Assembly: GCA_958295665.1 (NCBI GenBank)
Contig: OY282558.1
Coordinates: 51,219,389-51,283,388 of the forward strand
Source: Tipula vernalis
Lineage: Eukaryota > Arthropoda > Insecta > Diptera > Tipulidae
Direction of reading: 5' to 3'
Length of the DNA stretch: 64,000 nucleotides
Both the position numbers and the translations under genes were made by a program. Below the pieces are notes generated by a model. The model was not told where the DNA came from and did not search any database. It was given only the letters and a program-made list of their open reading frames with translations. Position 1 is the first letter of the stretch; each line of letters opens with the position of its first letter. This document shows, in pieces, positions 12,301 through 27,300 of the stretch.

Positions 12301-15300
12301 CCAGCCATCGTCAGTTCTCTTGAGATGGAAAAGCCTACTAAGACACCTGACAATCGACACCAGCTGTCGCCTGATCTTGAGAACCGTTTGCAACAAATAA
12401 TTAATAAATTTCCTAGCTCTGTCAAAAATGGTTTGGGTCGTACGACGTTAATTACGCATGTTATCGATGTCGGAAATGCTTAGCAGGTGAAACAACGCTA
12501 TTACCCCGTCTCCCCAGCTGTCCAAGCTGATATTTATTTGGAGTTGGATAGGATGTTGGAGTTGGGAGTGATAAAGGAAAGTCAGAGTTCCTGGTTCTCA
12601 CCATTCGCGGTTGCTCGTAAGAGCAGCGGAAAGGTGAGGCTATGTCTCGACGCCCGGAAGGTTAATGAAGTAACGATTAAAGACACATATCCGTTGCCAC
12701 TGATAGAGGGATTGCTTAGTCGACTTGACCGCATGAAATATATCTCGTCAGTCGACTTAAAGGATGCCTTTTGGCAAATCCCTCTTGACGTGGCATCTCG
12801 TGATAAAACTGCGTTCACCGTTCCGGGCAGACCCCTCTATCACTTCACGGTCATGCCCTTCGGCCTATGCAATGCTCCGCAATCATTGTGTAAGTTGATG
12901 CCTAAGGTGATCCCTTTACCAGTTGCATGACCGAGTATTTGTCTATTTAGACGACTTACTAATAGTCTCAGCTGAATTGGAAGAGCATTTTGCTTTATTA
13001 ACTGAAGTCGCTAGATTATTGAAATTAGCTAACCTCACTATTAACATAGAGAAAAATAAGTTCGTTGTGAATGAGACGAGATACTTAGGTCATGTAATTG
13101 GTAACGGGGTCATCCGCATGGACCCCAACAAGGTGCAGGCCATTGCGGACTATCCGGCTCTTAAAACTATCAGACAGCTGCGTCCATTTTTGGGGATGGC
13201 GGGGTGGTACCAGCGATTTATCTTGAACTATGCCGGTATTACCGCTCCACTGACCGACCTCCTTAAAAGGAATCAAAAATTGAACTGGAATGAATCAGCA
13301 AATGAGGCATTTAATCAACTTAAAACGGCGCTGACTTCTGCCCCGGTACTTCGAAATCCCGATTTCATGAGTGACTTTTTTATTCAATGCGATGCGAGTT
13401 CTTTTGGAATAGGCAGCGTCTTATTTCAAAAATCTGACAAAGGAGAGGAACATCCCATTGCATTTTACAGTCACAAGCTTAATTCTGCCCAGCGTAAGTA
13501 CAGTGTTACCGAGCTCGAGTGCTTAGCTGCTATCCTTAGCGTAAAAAAATTCAGACCATATGTGGAGGGTTACACTTACACCATCTTCACGGACCATTCG
13601 AGTTTAAAATGGTTAATGGACCAACGAGATCTTTCTGGTAGGCTAGCAAGGTGGAGCCTTAAGCTTCAAGGCTTTAACTTTAAAATTGAGTACAGAAAAG
13701 GGTCACAAAACGTGGTTCCGGATGCCTTGTCCAGAATGGATTTCGACAATTGCCGCACATTGACTTTGCGCAAGTGGAATCTTGCATCAGTCACTTGTTT
13801 GTGTTTTTTTCCAAAATTTTCTAGACTTTTTCCAGAAGACTTCCTATATGGATAAAAAAAATGTTGGGAAACCGCTCAAACAAATTTCTTAAAATTTATT
13901 CTTTTGTATTTTGTTTTTATTTTTGGTTTTTAGTTTTCTCTAAACCTTATGCGTTTTAGGATATCTGCCAAATAATTTTTTTTTTTTACGGAAGTCACCA
14001 CTTCTAATTGGCCAATTTTCCCTAAAATTAATTGGAACTTCCAAGCATAAATATCAAGTTTCAGTTTGATTGGTTAAATTATCTAAGCTGAAGAAACGAC
14101 GCCGACTGAAAGGACCGTCAGACCGACAGACAGACACCACTTCGAAATCCAAATTTTCGGACTCAAGACACTCCAAAACAGAAAATCTCTTTAAAAATCT
14201 CAAGGTCAAAAATTTTCATGAACTTCATTGTACGAAAAAAAGTAGAAGAAAGTAAAATGTGCACAAACGGAACTGTATCATCCGATAAATGTTGAAATAA
14301 CCTCACTGGCAAGGTTCTAGATTATCACATCATCCCAATTAGAGAGTTCTTCCCATATTTTTGTATACTGCTAGATACGAACCATAGGTACTTCAGTTGC
14401 CAAAGTCGCTCCAATTCGGACCTTGGAATACATACAAAAGAATATCAAACATAACAAAGCCTTGACATTGAGTTTTCCAAGCCTTTACAAGTTTCGAGCC
14501 TCAAACTAAAAGGCCAAAATATTACTGAAATTGCAAAGGGTCAATATTTTTTAATGATCCACTAATTCCTCAACTCAGAGTTTGAAGGCGAATTGAGAGA
14601 TCCAAATCCTGATCTAGAATATTGTATGAACATTGTACGTAATCAGAAAACAAACGAAAGAATGATTTACATAAAATCATATCGTGATCAGTTGTGAAAG
14701 CAACCCTCTAATCCCAAACCACTGAAGATAACCACAACGCTTGTAATAATATTTTTATTTTTATATTTACAAGTGCTAACAATCAAAGGGTCAAAATTTT
14801 GGCTGCATTCCGACAGTAATTTCCGTTTTGTCTACACTGAGTCACTAGGTTGAACATAGTCTCTCCTGTTGATGACTTAGTGGATGTATCAAACCATAGC
14901 TACCTAAATACTGCTTTACAAGAATTTTTTGCAGGCCGAGCAATAGATAAAAAAACTTGTGCAAATGGTCAGTTCTCGGAAATAATGAACTTTTTATGTT
15001 TTATAGTTTTTTTATGGTTAGGTAACAGAGATGAAAAATATTTGGATTTTCTATTTAAAAAGAAAATGTATGACTAGTCCGTTACTGAAAAAATGCTTGA
15101 TGTGCATTTTGCCAAATGCTAACAAAATGATGAAATAAAATTGTTTATACAACCCTTCTCGAAAAACATATTAGCGATTATACTTTATGAATCTTTTTAG
15201 TTACGTCACGCGAAGAGAAAAAAATAAAATGAAACGTTAAAATAGATTGTTCTTAGCCACAGAGTTATGGTGAGGAATAATTTCAATTGTTTTACAGTAG

Positions 15301-18300
15301 ACTCGCGATAACATGGACGCCTTATACCGTAAACTCCGGCTAACCTGAACAATTTTTTATTTACATGTACTACTCGGTAACGTGAACAAACTTTGTACAC
15401 TCTCACTTGTCTATAATTGCATACATAATACTTAATATGTATTACGTATATTTTCGTACGATCCGGGATTCCCAATTTGTTTTTTTTCCATAATTTGATT
15501 CGAGTAAAGTTAAAAATACAATTCGGGGATTCCCAATTTGTTCTGTTTTCATCATTTGAATCGAATAAAGTTGAAAATGCATGAGTAAGAGAAAACACGT
15601 TGTGCGGTAACCTCCTCGGATTATAAATAGTTTTATGTGATTATATGTAGTGCGAATTATAGTTTCTAATTAAAAAAATGGCTAAAAAACCAACAGTTTT
15701 AACATGATTGGAAAAATCAGAAATTATTGAACAATTTCATAAAGGGGCAAGCAAGTGTTACAAATTTACCGAAAAAATACAATGTTGCTAAGTCCACTAT
15801 TTGTGCAATTAACAAAAAAAGTAAAGACATTTTAAATGGATGGGGCCTGGAAAGAGAAGAACCCTTAAATCGTCAGGATATCCTAAAATGGAGAAGTTCC
15901 TATATCGTTGGTTTCTTCGGCAGCGCGATAAAAATGTCCCTATAAGCGGCGATATGCTTAAAGAAAAGGCTAAACTTTTACATAGTGCAATAAAAGAGAA
16001 CGAGAGCACTTTCTATGCAAGTGATGGGTGGCTACAACGTTTTAAAATTCGTTTTGGTGTGCTGCGGTTCCTTAAAATTACTGGGGAGAAGTTGTCCTCT
16101 CAACCTGAGCTTGTAGAGCCGTTTAAAAGAAAATTGCAAGCAAAAATAATGGAGCTTGATCTGTCTGTAAACCAAATTTACAATGCAGATGAAACAGGCT
16201 TGTACTGGAAACTTTTACCAGAAAAAACTTTTGTTTCGTGATTAGAAAGGAACGCGCCTGGAAGGAAAAGTGAAAAAACAGCGCATTACTTTTTTAGCAT
16301 GTACTAATGCAAATGGACTTCATAACTTACGACCGTTGATAATTGCATGCACGACATTTGTACCACAGGTAAAACATTATTTTAAACCAATAAATATAAA
16401 TTAACATTTCATCAATTTAGGTACGAACAGTTTTGAAAAGTCAAGCGCTGCCTGTTAAAGCGCTTTTATTGTTGGATAATGCTCCATCTCACCCACCTGA
16501 AAACGAATTAAAATCAAACGATGGATACATAATAACAATGTTTATGCCACCAAGTGTCACACCACTCATTCAGCCAATGGACCAAAATGTAATAAGAATA
16601 ACAAAACTTTATTATCGTACTAGTTTATTAGCTTCAATAGTAGCTAATGAACATGATGTATCGGAGTCGTTAAAACGATTGAACCTTAGAGATGCTATTC
16701 TTTTTTTAACTGCAGCTTGGGAGAGACTTGAGCAAAGTACTATCGCCAAATGTTGGAAAAACATATTAAATTTTGTTGAAGATAAGGAAGATCCGGATGA
16801 TGATGTTCCTTTAAGTATTTTGAGAAATCAGTGGAATGGTGAAATTACCTCAGCAATAGAACATACCATTGAGATTCTTCATACCCTTTTTCCTCAGGTT
16901 TGTGTAGCATTGATTTTTCTAATACGTTTACTAAATTATGCTTACAAAAATTAATAGGATAAGTGCATGGTTGCAGAAGTCAATGCGTGGAATGCAGATA
17001 TGGAAATTGAAACAAATAACGAAAATATCGAGAACAGCGATATCGACAGCGACATTGATATTATTCCCGAGCCGAAAGAAAAAATTCGACCGAAAGAAGC
17101 AATTGAAATTTTCAATAAGGCTTTACAGTGGGCTGAAGAAGACAGGTTGAATTTGAATGAAATAATAGTTTTAAGAAATTTGAGGGACAGAGCAGTTTTA
17201 AAAAGCTTAGAAACAAATAAACGCCAAACAAGAATTACCGATTTGTTTCCATAATATGTGATTAGTATAATGAATTAATTTTTTTTTAAATAATTTTATT
17301 TTATGTACTCGTATAATTACTTATGAGAGTAAAAATTTAACTAACGAACTGAATTTTATATTGTGATAACATATGTGTAAATATAATGAATTAAACCTGA
17401 AATAAACAAGAAAATATTCTTTCATTTAAATATTTGATGGTATACTATATTTTAATCTATGTATTATCAAAACAAATCACTATAAACTTATGAACATCCA
17501 AATTTCATATGAAATAGATCAACTCCCGAAAACATGAACAATCTCTTAAACATGAATTTGCTTGGTTTTATTTTGTTCACGTTATCGCGAGTCTACTGAT
17601 TTCGATTCTCGAGGGAAGGGGAACTCTTTCTAAAAATTTCTATGGAGAAACAACACAAAAACGAAACTACTAAGCCTATTCCTTTAAATGAATGAGCAAC
17701 CGATCTCTAAGAGGTAACCCTAGGGACCAAGCTTGTTAATTTTGTTCAAACTAACAGGATGTAGATAGATTCCAATCTAAGCTCGCACGTGCTAAACCAC
17801 TTCTTAAAACTTTGAAAATACTGAGAGTATAATTTATGATCATAATAGGTGTCACTGAGCAACTCTTTATTATTGAGGCAACAACATTAAGCCGATACAT
17901 CCACATAACGCGCAACATCAACAATATTTTGACCAAACGGCAAATCAAAGCATAAATGTAACAATGGCAGTGGTGGAGATGAGACTTCCAAAAAGTAATA
18001 TTGAACCATTTACAGGCCGAAAGGGTCGAAAGACCGAATGTCGAAAGGCTGAATGTCGAAAGGCCGAATATCGAAGAGCCAAATGTCGAAAGGCAGAATG
18101 TTTCGGAAGGCCAAATTAAAATGTAGGAACATTTTCTTAAGTACTACAATATATGCTGTAATGTACCGTATGCCGTTCTAAAATATGATATACTAAAACA
18201 TGCCGTACTGTCATATCCCATAATGAAATATGCCGTAACGATCGGGACCTGTTAGGTTTTATTACATATAGTATGAAAAACTATTTTCTTTTACTTTTAA

Positions 18301-21300
18301 ATAAAACAAAAGAATGATTTCTAAATTATAGTGCTTGAATTATAAAGTAAAAATATAAAGGACTGAAACCTCATGAGGTGATCAGAACTTCGATCTTGAT
18401 TAATTTAACTACCAAATCAATCCCGAAATGAACCTCTTAAATCAATCTTCAGCCCAACCTCTAACTCAATTTACAAGTCAATCTCTATCTCTATCTCAAT
18501 CGCAACTCAATCCTAAACGCAATCAAAAAATTGACCGCTAACAAATCAATACCTAACTTAACTCCAAATCTACCCTTAAATAATTCCCCAACCGAACAGC
18601 TCACTTAATCCCAATTCAAGCTAACTAGGTCCTAACTCGACTTCAACTCTACTTAGCTCGAACCAAATCTCAATCATCTGCCCAACTCCACACTTATTGG
18701 CCAACCCAATCCCAAGATTAACTAGGTTCGAAAGCTACATGCGTATGTATGAACTCAACTCAATCTAACCTCCCACTAAATCCTAAACTCGACCCCAAAT
18801 TAATCCCTAACCGAAATTCTCACTTAAATCCTATTCAATTTCAACTCAAACCCTATTCACCATCATACCATGATAGCAATGTACAATCATATTAGAATTC
18901 GTACAGTAGTACCATCATAACCTTAAATCTTACCATTATTCCATCATACCATCACTACATCATTAAACCATCATACAGTCATACCATCGTACCATAGTAA
19001 CGTCGAACCATCACACTCTGATGTATATTTTATCATCAATCCACAATACCTTCGTACCATCAGACCATCATATCACCTTAACACCGTACCATCATACCAT
19101 CGTACCATCATACCATCATACCATCCTACCATCACCATCATACCATCACATACCACGATCATCATTACACCATTCTTATATACAATCTATCATCTATTAT
19201 ACTATCATACCATTATGCATCACACCACCACACCGTCATCAAAGTTGAAGTTATAGAAATTCCTCGGTAGTAAATTTGGACCTGGTTATCATCTCTCAAG
19301 AAGAACCGCAAATTCTACGCCAGACTCAATACTCAAACCAGCATATATAAAAATTGGTGACTTGCTCACTATATCCTCAACCCTAACTCAACTTCAACTC
19401 AACCAGCCAATTGACCCCTAATCTAACCTTCAAATTAACCCCAAACTGAATGCCCAATTCAAAAACTAAACCAACATACATAAAAAATTCGTAAATATTT
19501 ATAGAACGAAGTGTTTAGGTCAATTCGTGTAGCAGGTACCCCACGCTCTTGATGTACAGTTTCCAAAAGTTTTTCAAATCTCCATCTTGATCATAGAAAC
19601 AGATTGGCGGAAAAAACTCCAAATCGGACCAGCGATTATCGAGATACCAGAGGTACACAATTCAGACATAGGACAGACGGACGGACATTTTTTTTTTTTT
19701 GCTTTTTGAGACACAGGGACTTTCAAAACGTCAGGAAATGTGGTTTTGGACCAACAAAATGTTCGCCATTTCTGACAGGATTTCAATACTTTGCTCTTTT
19801 TAGACCTAAGTAAAATGGAAAATATTTATACGCGAAATACATAACATAAAAATATATTTTGCTGACCTACTCAATTACTAAAATAGGCGTGAAAATGGCA
19901 TACATCAAATAGCACTAAACAAAAAAAACGACCCCGCTTTTCCTGGCAAAATTTGATAACATTTATCAATGAAAATTTCATGAAAATTTAAAATTTCGAT
20001 CTAATCGGCCCTTCCACACGTTCGGCCTTTCGACCCATTCGGCCATTAGACATTTGCCCTTTCGACACATTCGGCCCTTCGACATTAGACGCTTCGACAT
20101 TCGGCCTTTCAACATCAAGCGTTTAAAGCCAAGTACACGAAAGAAACCGATGTTGCTGATGCCAAGAATTGTTCCACATGCCAACGCGAACACGATGTAA
20201 CAGAATGAGGCGAATTCAAAAAGCTGGCAATTAGAAAACATAGAGAGAGTAGCTATAAAGGGAGAAAATCGATGTTTAAACTGTCTCAAAATCAATAATC
20301 CAGTGTTTAGGGTGAAAAGCAGCATTTGCGGGAGAAACACCATATGCTCCTTCATTTAGACTACCCTATGAGCAAACAGGTTGGCAAAATACAACTGAAA
20401 AGCAGCAATCTACGTCAACGGAAGTTCAAACATAACAAAATGTACACGTGGAAATCTTAAAAAAAGAATCGGCATTAGTAAAGTTTTAGACTTACAGAAA
20501 AAAAGAGAATATGAATAATGAATTCCGTTCAGTTAACGTACCGTTAAGGTTCCGAGAGTCACAAAACTAACATATAAATATCGAAATTTTTGTTATGAGC
20601 AAATTACGGTGCATGAAGTTATTCCTAGAATTTCGGACAAGAAACGGTAAACTGGCGGTAAACAAACTTAAAACATTTCTCTTCTTTATGGAGGTCGACA
20701 AGTTGAAATTCTGCCGACAAAAGACAAAAAAATATTTTCCTCCAATGCAAACTTTGTATCTCTTACAAATCCCATCGGATTGGTAGGTTCCACTTTCAAT
20801 CTTAAATGGTTTGGGGTTATATGTATAATTAGCGTTGAGCCAATTACCAGACCATAAACAGGTTGAACACGCATGTCTACAGGATTAAAAGACTGAATGG
20901 TGCCTATCAAGGTATCATTCATATTGCGAGTTACAATAAAATCTTTCGAAGACCTGAAGCGACAATGGTTATAATACATTTTTTAAACCAATCTTCCGCC
21001 GATTAATAGTTTTGCCGTTTTACTGACATCCTTAACCAGACAACATATCTCTCAAAAGATCACCTATGTATGTTTGTTCAGTCAGATCAGACCCCTTAGA
21101 AATCTACAGGAAATATTAGTATCCAAAGGGGAATATTAGTATTCCGGAATATACGGAAGTGGGACAGCCCTCTCGAATCCTTGGGTTCCATTCTGTAGTA
21201 AACATCTAGGAGGGAGAGCAATAAGCCCAGATAGTAAGTATCACGTACCGGCTGGCAGTATTACCACGTTCATTAAGAACTTGAATATTGACTGGACGGA

Positions 21301-24300
21301 TAATTAAGCAAAGTCCAGCACAATAGGTCTTTTAGGTCGCAGTGCGAGATGGCTTATCGCCCACATGGCCCTTCAATAATAATAATAATAGTATCCAAAG
21401 CTTATGAGTCTGGTTAATATCCGAGAGGACCGGTTGTCTATACCTCAGAGTGAATTATAATCCCAAATTATAATTTTTGATTTAGATTTGCATATTTTCT
21501 GTGCAACCGGACATTAGTCCGGGAATGAAATAATTTATGAAGGCCGAGCAGTACAGTTTAAAAACGGCGAAAATGTGCCAATATTAACAAACTGATAACA
21601 AAAAATTGATTTCTGAACATTGCTTCAGAAGAACTTTCGATTTTTACACTTTAAGATTTTTTTGGGAACCATAAATGGACCTATGGACCAAAAAAAAAAG
21701 CAAAAGCAAAAGCCGGTTTTAGTACGTGGGAAAAAAATAAAACGTGGGAAAGAAATAAAATCTGAAAAGGGATTGTTTGTTAAGCTGCAGAGGGATGATG
21801 AACGTGGCTGAGGAAATTAATGTGGCGTACATTTTGTGACTTTCAAATGTTTTATTTCGATTTTTGATTTAAATATTTAATTGTAAAACTTCACCAAATT
21901 TTGATGGATATGGTTTGGAAGCGAACTACAGTCAATTATGTGCTTATGTAGTGACTAAATTCTAGGATCGGAAATAGAATAACCTTTTTAATCATGTCTG
22001 TGGCGCCCTCCCATTATGCTTCTAAACTAACTTTTGAGCCCAACTCTACATAGGGGAATGATATAAACAGAATTAAAAATCTTGAAGTATTCGTGATCCC
22101 CAGAATAAAATTTCTACACGAATATTTCTCTCAGATTTGTGTTATTTGATTTTATGCGATATTTTCGCCCTCATTTTAAAATTTATGATTTTTTAATGGT
22201 TCCACCCTGTTAAAGTTAGCCGAAAGTTTCGAGCCGAAAGTAAAAAGTCGATAATGCAGATTTTGGTTTAAACTTTCCAGCCGAAAATTCGGCCATAGCC
22301 GAAAAGTTTTTATTGCAGATTGCAATAAAAACTTTTGTAAATAGTCTTACGTGGAAAACTTTGTTTAACCTAGTCGTGGAAAGTATCGGAAAATCAGAAG
22401 GATTCACCAAATTGGAATAAAATCAGCCTCTAGAGTGTCCATCTGAATTTGAATCGTTTTTATGTGATTTGTCAATAGCTACCGCAGGAAAAAATTCAGT
22501 TGAAGTTTCCTGTGGGAAATCGACAGCTATTGACAAGTCTGATCAATGCAATCCATCTCCAGACATAACACTCTAGAGGCTGATTTTATACAAGTTTTCT
22601 AATGATTTTTGGAAAATCGAATTTTCCGAGATTTCCCACGGGAAACTTGAACAAAACTTTTTCATTCGATAGCTATTGACAAATCACGTAAAAACAATTC
22701 AACTTCAGATATACACTCTAGCGTCTTATCTTCTGATTTCTGTCTTGCTATCGTTTTTAAATTGGTAGCAATCGTTTCTGGCATCGGCGGTTGTTCTACC
22801 CAATATCTTTCTAGTTCATTCCACTATAATTTGTTTTTTTAGTTTCCCCGAATGAATTTTGCCTGGATGATATGTGGCGCCATTGACAACATTACAATCA
22901 TAATTAGAATCCTCCTTCAGCGCAGATTTGACAGTTTATTGCCTGAGACAATTTATCCAATTTTTGGGGGATATCGGTTGGCTGATGAAAAAATTTAAAA
23001 TTGAGGTACTCTATCTATAAAACACCCTCAATTTGTTATGACATCACCCACGCAATAGTATACAAAATTGATTTTTGTGGTGCTTCATTGATAAACGGGT
23101 CATTTATGTCGGTCAAATCAAGTCATTTTTGGCATAAAACACTTGCAAGGCGAACCAACAAATTTCGCTATAAAAAATTACACACCCAGCATGAAATGGT
23201 GATTAAGTTATTAAAATAAAAAAAAGTTCAAGTCATGTTGTACAAATCGCAAAAATTAACGTCTCATTATAAAACGTTAATTACTTTATATTGGTGTCGT
23301 TTATTATGTCTGTTTTTTATTATCCGAGTATGACTAACTATTATTATGTACGCATTTAACGCATGTATGTATGTACAGATGAATCTGTGTCTACGTAATA
23401 AAATTTTTAATTAGTTTAATAAATTAACGCGCGACATAGGAAAATCACTTTCATTTGAGATAATTAATTTTGGGTGCGAAATATGTTTTGTGATTCGACT
23501 CTGTTTACTATAGTACCTAAAACGATAGTTTTATTATGTATAGAGATTATTATTTGCAAAACAAAACAAAACAAAAAAAAAATGTTAACCCATAATTGGA
23601 TATAGCTAAAATTTAATTGAAATAAGTGAAAATCCGAAATTTAATTCGCGGTTTTCTTTCGCTCTGCCATCATCATCATCATCATCATCATCATCACAGC
23701 GCTAAATACCAAAAATTTAATTAAATTTTTATTTTTTATTTTTTAGATCAGTTTTGTGGTTGATTTTTGGTTAACTCTTTGTACATACATGTATGAGTAG
23801 GTATTTATGGTGTTTTTCCAGTTGTATGATCAAAAGTAATTTGTTTAGAATTTTGGAAGTATCGTTCGCATATTTTAATAAAAAAATATTAAAACAAATC
23901 GCGCGGTTTTGGTTTTACTTTTAATATTTTTTACAACGGTGAGAAAATATTATTGATGATTATTATCGCCTAAGTAGTTTTAGTGCGGTACACGTTCACT
24001 TTTGTACATTTTACATTTATGTATATATCTTTGGCAAGTAATCTAAATTTAAATGTTAATTTGACGTACGGAATGTTAAATCGTTTAGAAATTTCTAAAA
24101 TTTATCGTGACATTTTTGTTTAACTTCCATAATTGTTGAGAAATAACAAAACTTTCAAAACCGTTTCCAATTTTAGAATTTTTTGATTTTACTTTGAGAA
24201 GGTTTTGTTAGTCCATCGAATGTCGACTTTGAACCGGTGTGAAATTCTTTACAGAAAATGTAAAGCTTCATAAATCGACAAAAAGTACAAATAAAAACAA

Positions 24301-27300
24301 ATGTAGCAATTGTAATGCTTACGAATTGCGCAATTGTTTCAGATTTTTATGATTTTTCGGAACACCGGAAGCCGGAAGTAAATTATTATGAAAACAAAAA
24401 AGTCGACTGACTTTCTCTGCTCTTCATTGTATTTATGCAATTTTAACCTGATGAGCCTAGTTCTAATCATTTTAAGATTACTAAACGAAATCACTCGTCG
24501 TGGTGTGGTGTAATGAAAGTTTGGCAATCAACTACGGTCTATATTTGAAGAAGTTCATAAACAACTGCGACTAGAATACTTTTGATCTCCGTTTCAAATA
24601 AAGCAACAACGTCTAACGATTTGGTAAAATAAATCAAGCGAATCGCCGCGTTGTTTTACTCGCAGAACATACACCTTTCACAAAATTTTTCTGCCTTGTT
24701 CCAGTTTATTATTAAAACTTCGTTTATGTTTACCAGGCAACATCTTCTGGATTTTTTGAGAGCGTCGAGTGGAGTCTCTAGTTCTGATAGATATTGATTG
24801 TGAACTGGATTTTGACGAAAAAACGTCACCGACAGAAAGGATGGCCGATACAACCAGCGGCACCTGCCTACACAAGCAACACACCCATATCACTAATAAA
24901 ACCGATGAGCATTTCACCGATGAGCCACATCGCGGACAGGAAAGTTAGCCAACTTTGACACACAAGACATATGGTTGTCACAACCATATCGCCGATTAAC
25001 AGGTGGCAGACGCTCGGAAAAACTTACCCAAACTCGTGTGGAAATCCTTGAAGAGTGAAAATTAAATTCTGAAGATCGGAACAAATTTGGGGCATAGGTA
25101 CATTTTCGAAAATCGGACATTAACTTCGGTCCAAAAAGCCCAAGGGGATCGAAATCCTGTCAAAAATGGCAGAACATTTTGTTGGTCCAAAACCACTTTT
25201 TTGACGTTTTCAAAGTTCCTGATCATATCCGTGCATCTCTCTGTCTGTACGAACCACGACAATGACTGGTCCAATTTGGATGCTCGCCAAAACCGCGTGG
25301 TAATATTACCACAATAACCAATTTGTCAAATATGCTTATTTGAAAATTGTGTTGGACGTTGAATTTGTGGTTGAGTTCGGTTCTCTTTGCGAGTTGAGTT
25401 GGGGATGAGTTGGAATTGAGTTGGGGTTGCTTTAGGGTTTAGTGAGCATTTCAAAAGGGGACTTATTTGTGTGTTGAATTAATGGTTGAGTTCATGTACG
25501 CATATTGATTTGGGAGTTGAGTTGGGTGTGAATTTGCTGATTTAAGAGATGGATTTCAGTTTTAGATAAGGTTGAGTTGAGGTTGAGTCGGAGTTGAGTT
25601 GGGATTTAATTGAGTAGGAGTCAGCGGTTAAGTTGGTAATTTATTTGGGTTATTTTGAGGTTTAAGTTGGAATTTAGCTTGAGTTATTTTGAGTTGAGTT
25701 CATATACGATTGTAGTTTTTCTAGTCCCGTTGCTTGAAGTATTGAGTTGGACGTTGAGTTTGGAGTTATGTTGAGAATTGAGTTGTAAGTTAAGCAGATG
25801 GTGGAGTTGAGAGTTGAGTTGGGGTTGAACTGAGGATTATTAAGAGGTTCAGTTGCGGATTTATTTGAGGAAAGTAGTGGTTTGAGTTGGAAGTTGGTTT
25901 GACTTATGGACTTTAACCTTTCACAATATAAAGTGTCGTTATTCTGTCGATTTTTCCAGCTCTTATGATGGCTTGGGTTTAATTCATGGAGTTTTGTGGA
26001 GTCTCTAGTTCTGATAGATATTGATTGTGAACTAGATTGGAACATAAAAACGTCGTCGATAGAAAGGATGGCTGGCACAACCAGCGGCACCTGCATACAT
26101 CAGGGGCATACCTATACCCACATCGTGGACAGGAAAGTTGGCCGACTTTCACAGACAAGACAGATGGTTTTCACAACCACATCGCCGATAACTAGGTGGC
26201 AGGCTTTCATCGACAAACCTTACCTAAACTTGTGTGTAAATCCTTGAAAAGTAAAAATTAAATTCGAAAGCTCGATACAAATTGAGGCATACATTTTGGA
26301 AAATCGGACATTAACTTCGGTCAAAAAAGACCAAGGGTATCGAAATCCTGTAAAAAAATGACCAAACATTTTAACAAAACCACTTTTCTCGACGTTTTCA
26401 AAGTTCCTTATCATATCCGTCCATCTCTCTGCCTGTACACACCACGACAACGACTTGTCCAATTTGGATGTTCGCCCAGTATCTGCCATACAAATTGGCC
26501 CAAAAGCACGTGGTAATAATACCACTTGTTTATGAATTGGGTTGGGCGTTGAATTTTTAGCTGAGCTGAGGGTTGAGTTAAGTTTCCTTTGCGAGTTGAG
26601 TTGGGGTTGAATCGGGGTTGAGTCGGAGTTGAGTTGCGGTTACTTTAGGGTTTAGTGCGCATTTCAAAAAGGGACCTATTTGTGTGTTGAATTGACGGTT
26701 GAGTTAGAGTTAGCTCGGATTCAGTTCATGTACGCATGTAGTTTTTTAGACCACGTTGCTTTGGGAGTTGAGTTGGGTGTGAATTTGTTGATTTAAGAGA
26801 TGGAGTTCAGTTTTAGGTAAAGTTGAGTTGAGGTTGAGTCAAAGTTGAGTTGGGATTTAATTGATGGTCGTTGAGTTTGGAGTTAAGCAGAGGGTGGAGT
26901 TGGGAGTTGAATTGGGGTTGAGCTAAGGATTACTAAAAGTGTTGATTTGAGGATTGAGTTGGACGTTTAGTTGAGGGATTTGTTGAGAGATGAGTTCTTG
27001 TCGATTACGGTTTTCAATTGGGGTTATACAATGGGCTCCAGTTGTTGGAGGTTTTGAGCTAAGGATGAGTTTTGGGTTAGGTTGAGGGTTCAGTTGAAAT
27101 CGAGTTAGGGTTGAATAGGATTTGAGTGGAAGTTAAATTGAATTTGGGTGAGGGTTTGGCTGGGGATTAATTTGGGTGGAGTATAGGATTTATTACGAAG
27201 TTAGGTTGAGTTGATTTGGATTAGGTTCATACACGCTTGTAAAAAGTGAGGTACTAAGGGTTTCACCATGTGATTATTACGTTAAAATGATTTTGATTCC

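Larger units (their letters stand above)
18013..20125. mobile_element. Candidate foldback-like element with inverted 15-mer arrays
   Basis: The left arm (18,013-18,115) is a run of imperfect copies of GGCCGAATGTCGAAA. The right arm (19,993-20,125) is a run of the reverse complement, TTTCGACATTCGGCC. Inverted ends made of short tandem repeats are the hallmark of foldback transposons. The interior has no transposase; it holds the CTCAAC-rich repeat, a CCATCATA microsatellite and a dispersed segment. Target duplications are not evident, so the exact ends are uncertain. Confidence 0.6.

Noticed and set aside
14850..15077. Frame with SYLNTALQEFFAGRAI, faintly NACHT-like
   Set aside because: Only about 20 residues look familiar, and no other part of such a protein is nearby. 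Too little to name a gene.
18860..19250. 75-residue His/Pro/Ser-rich frame
   Set aside because: It is a translation of the CCATCATA microsatellite.
20686..20979. 97-residue minus-strand frame as a possible exon
   Set aside because: No recognisable motif and no convincing acceptor or donor at its borders.
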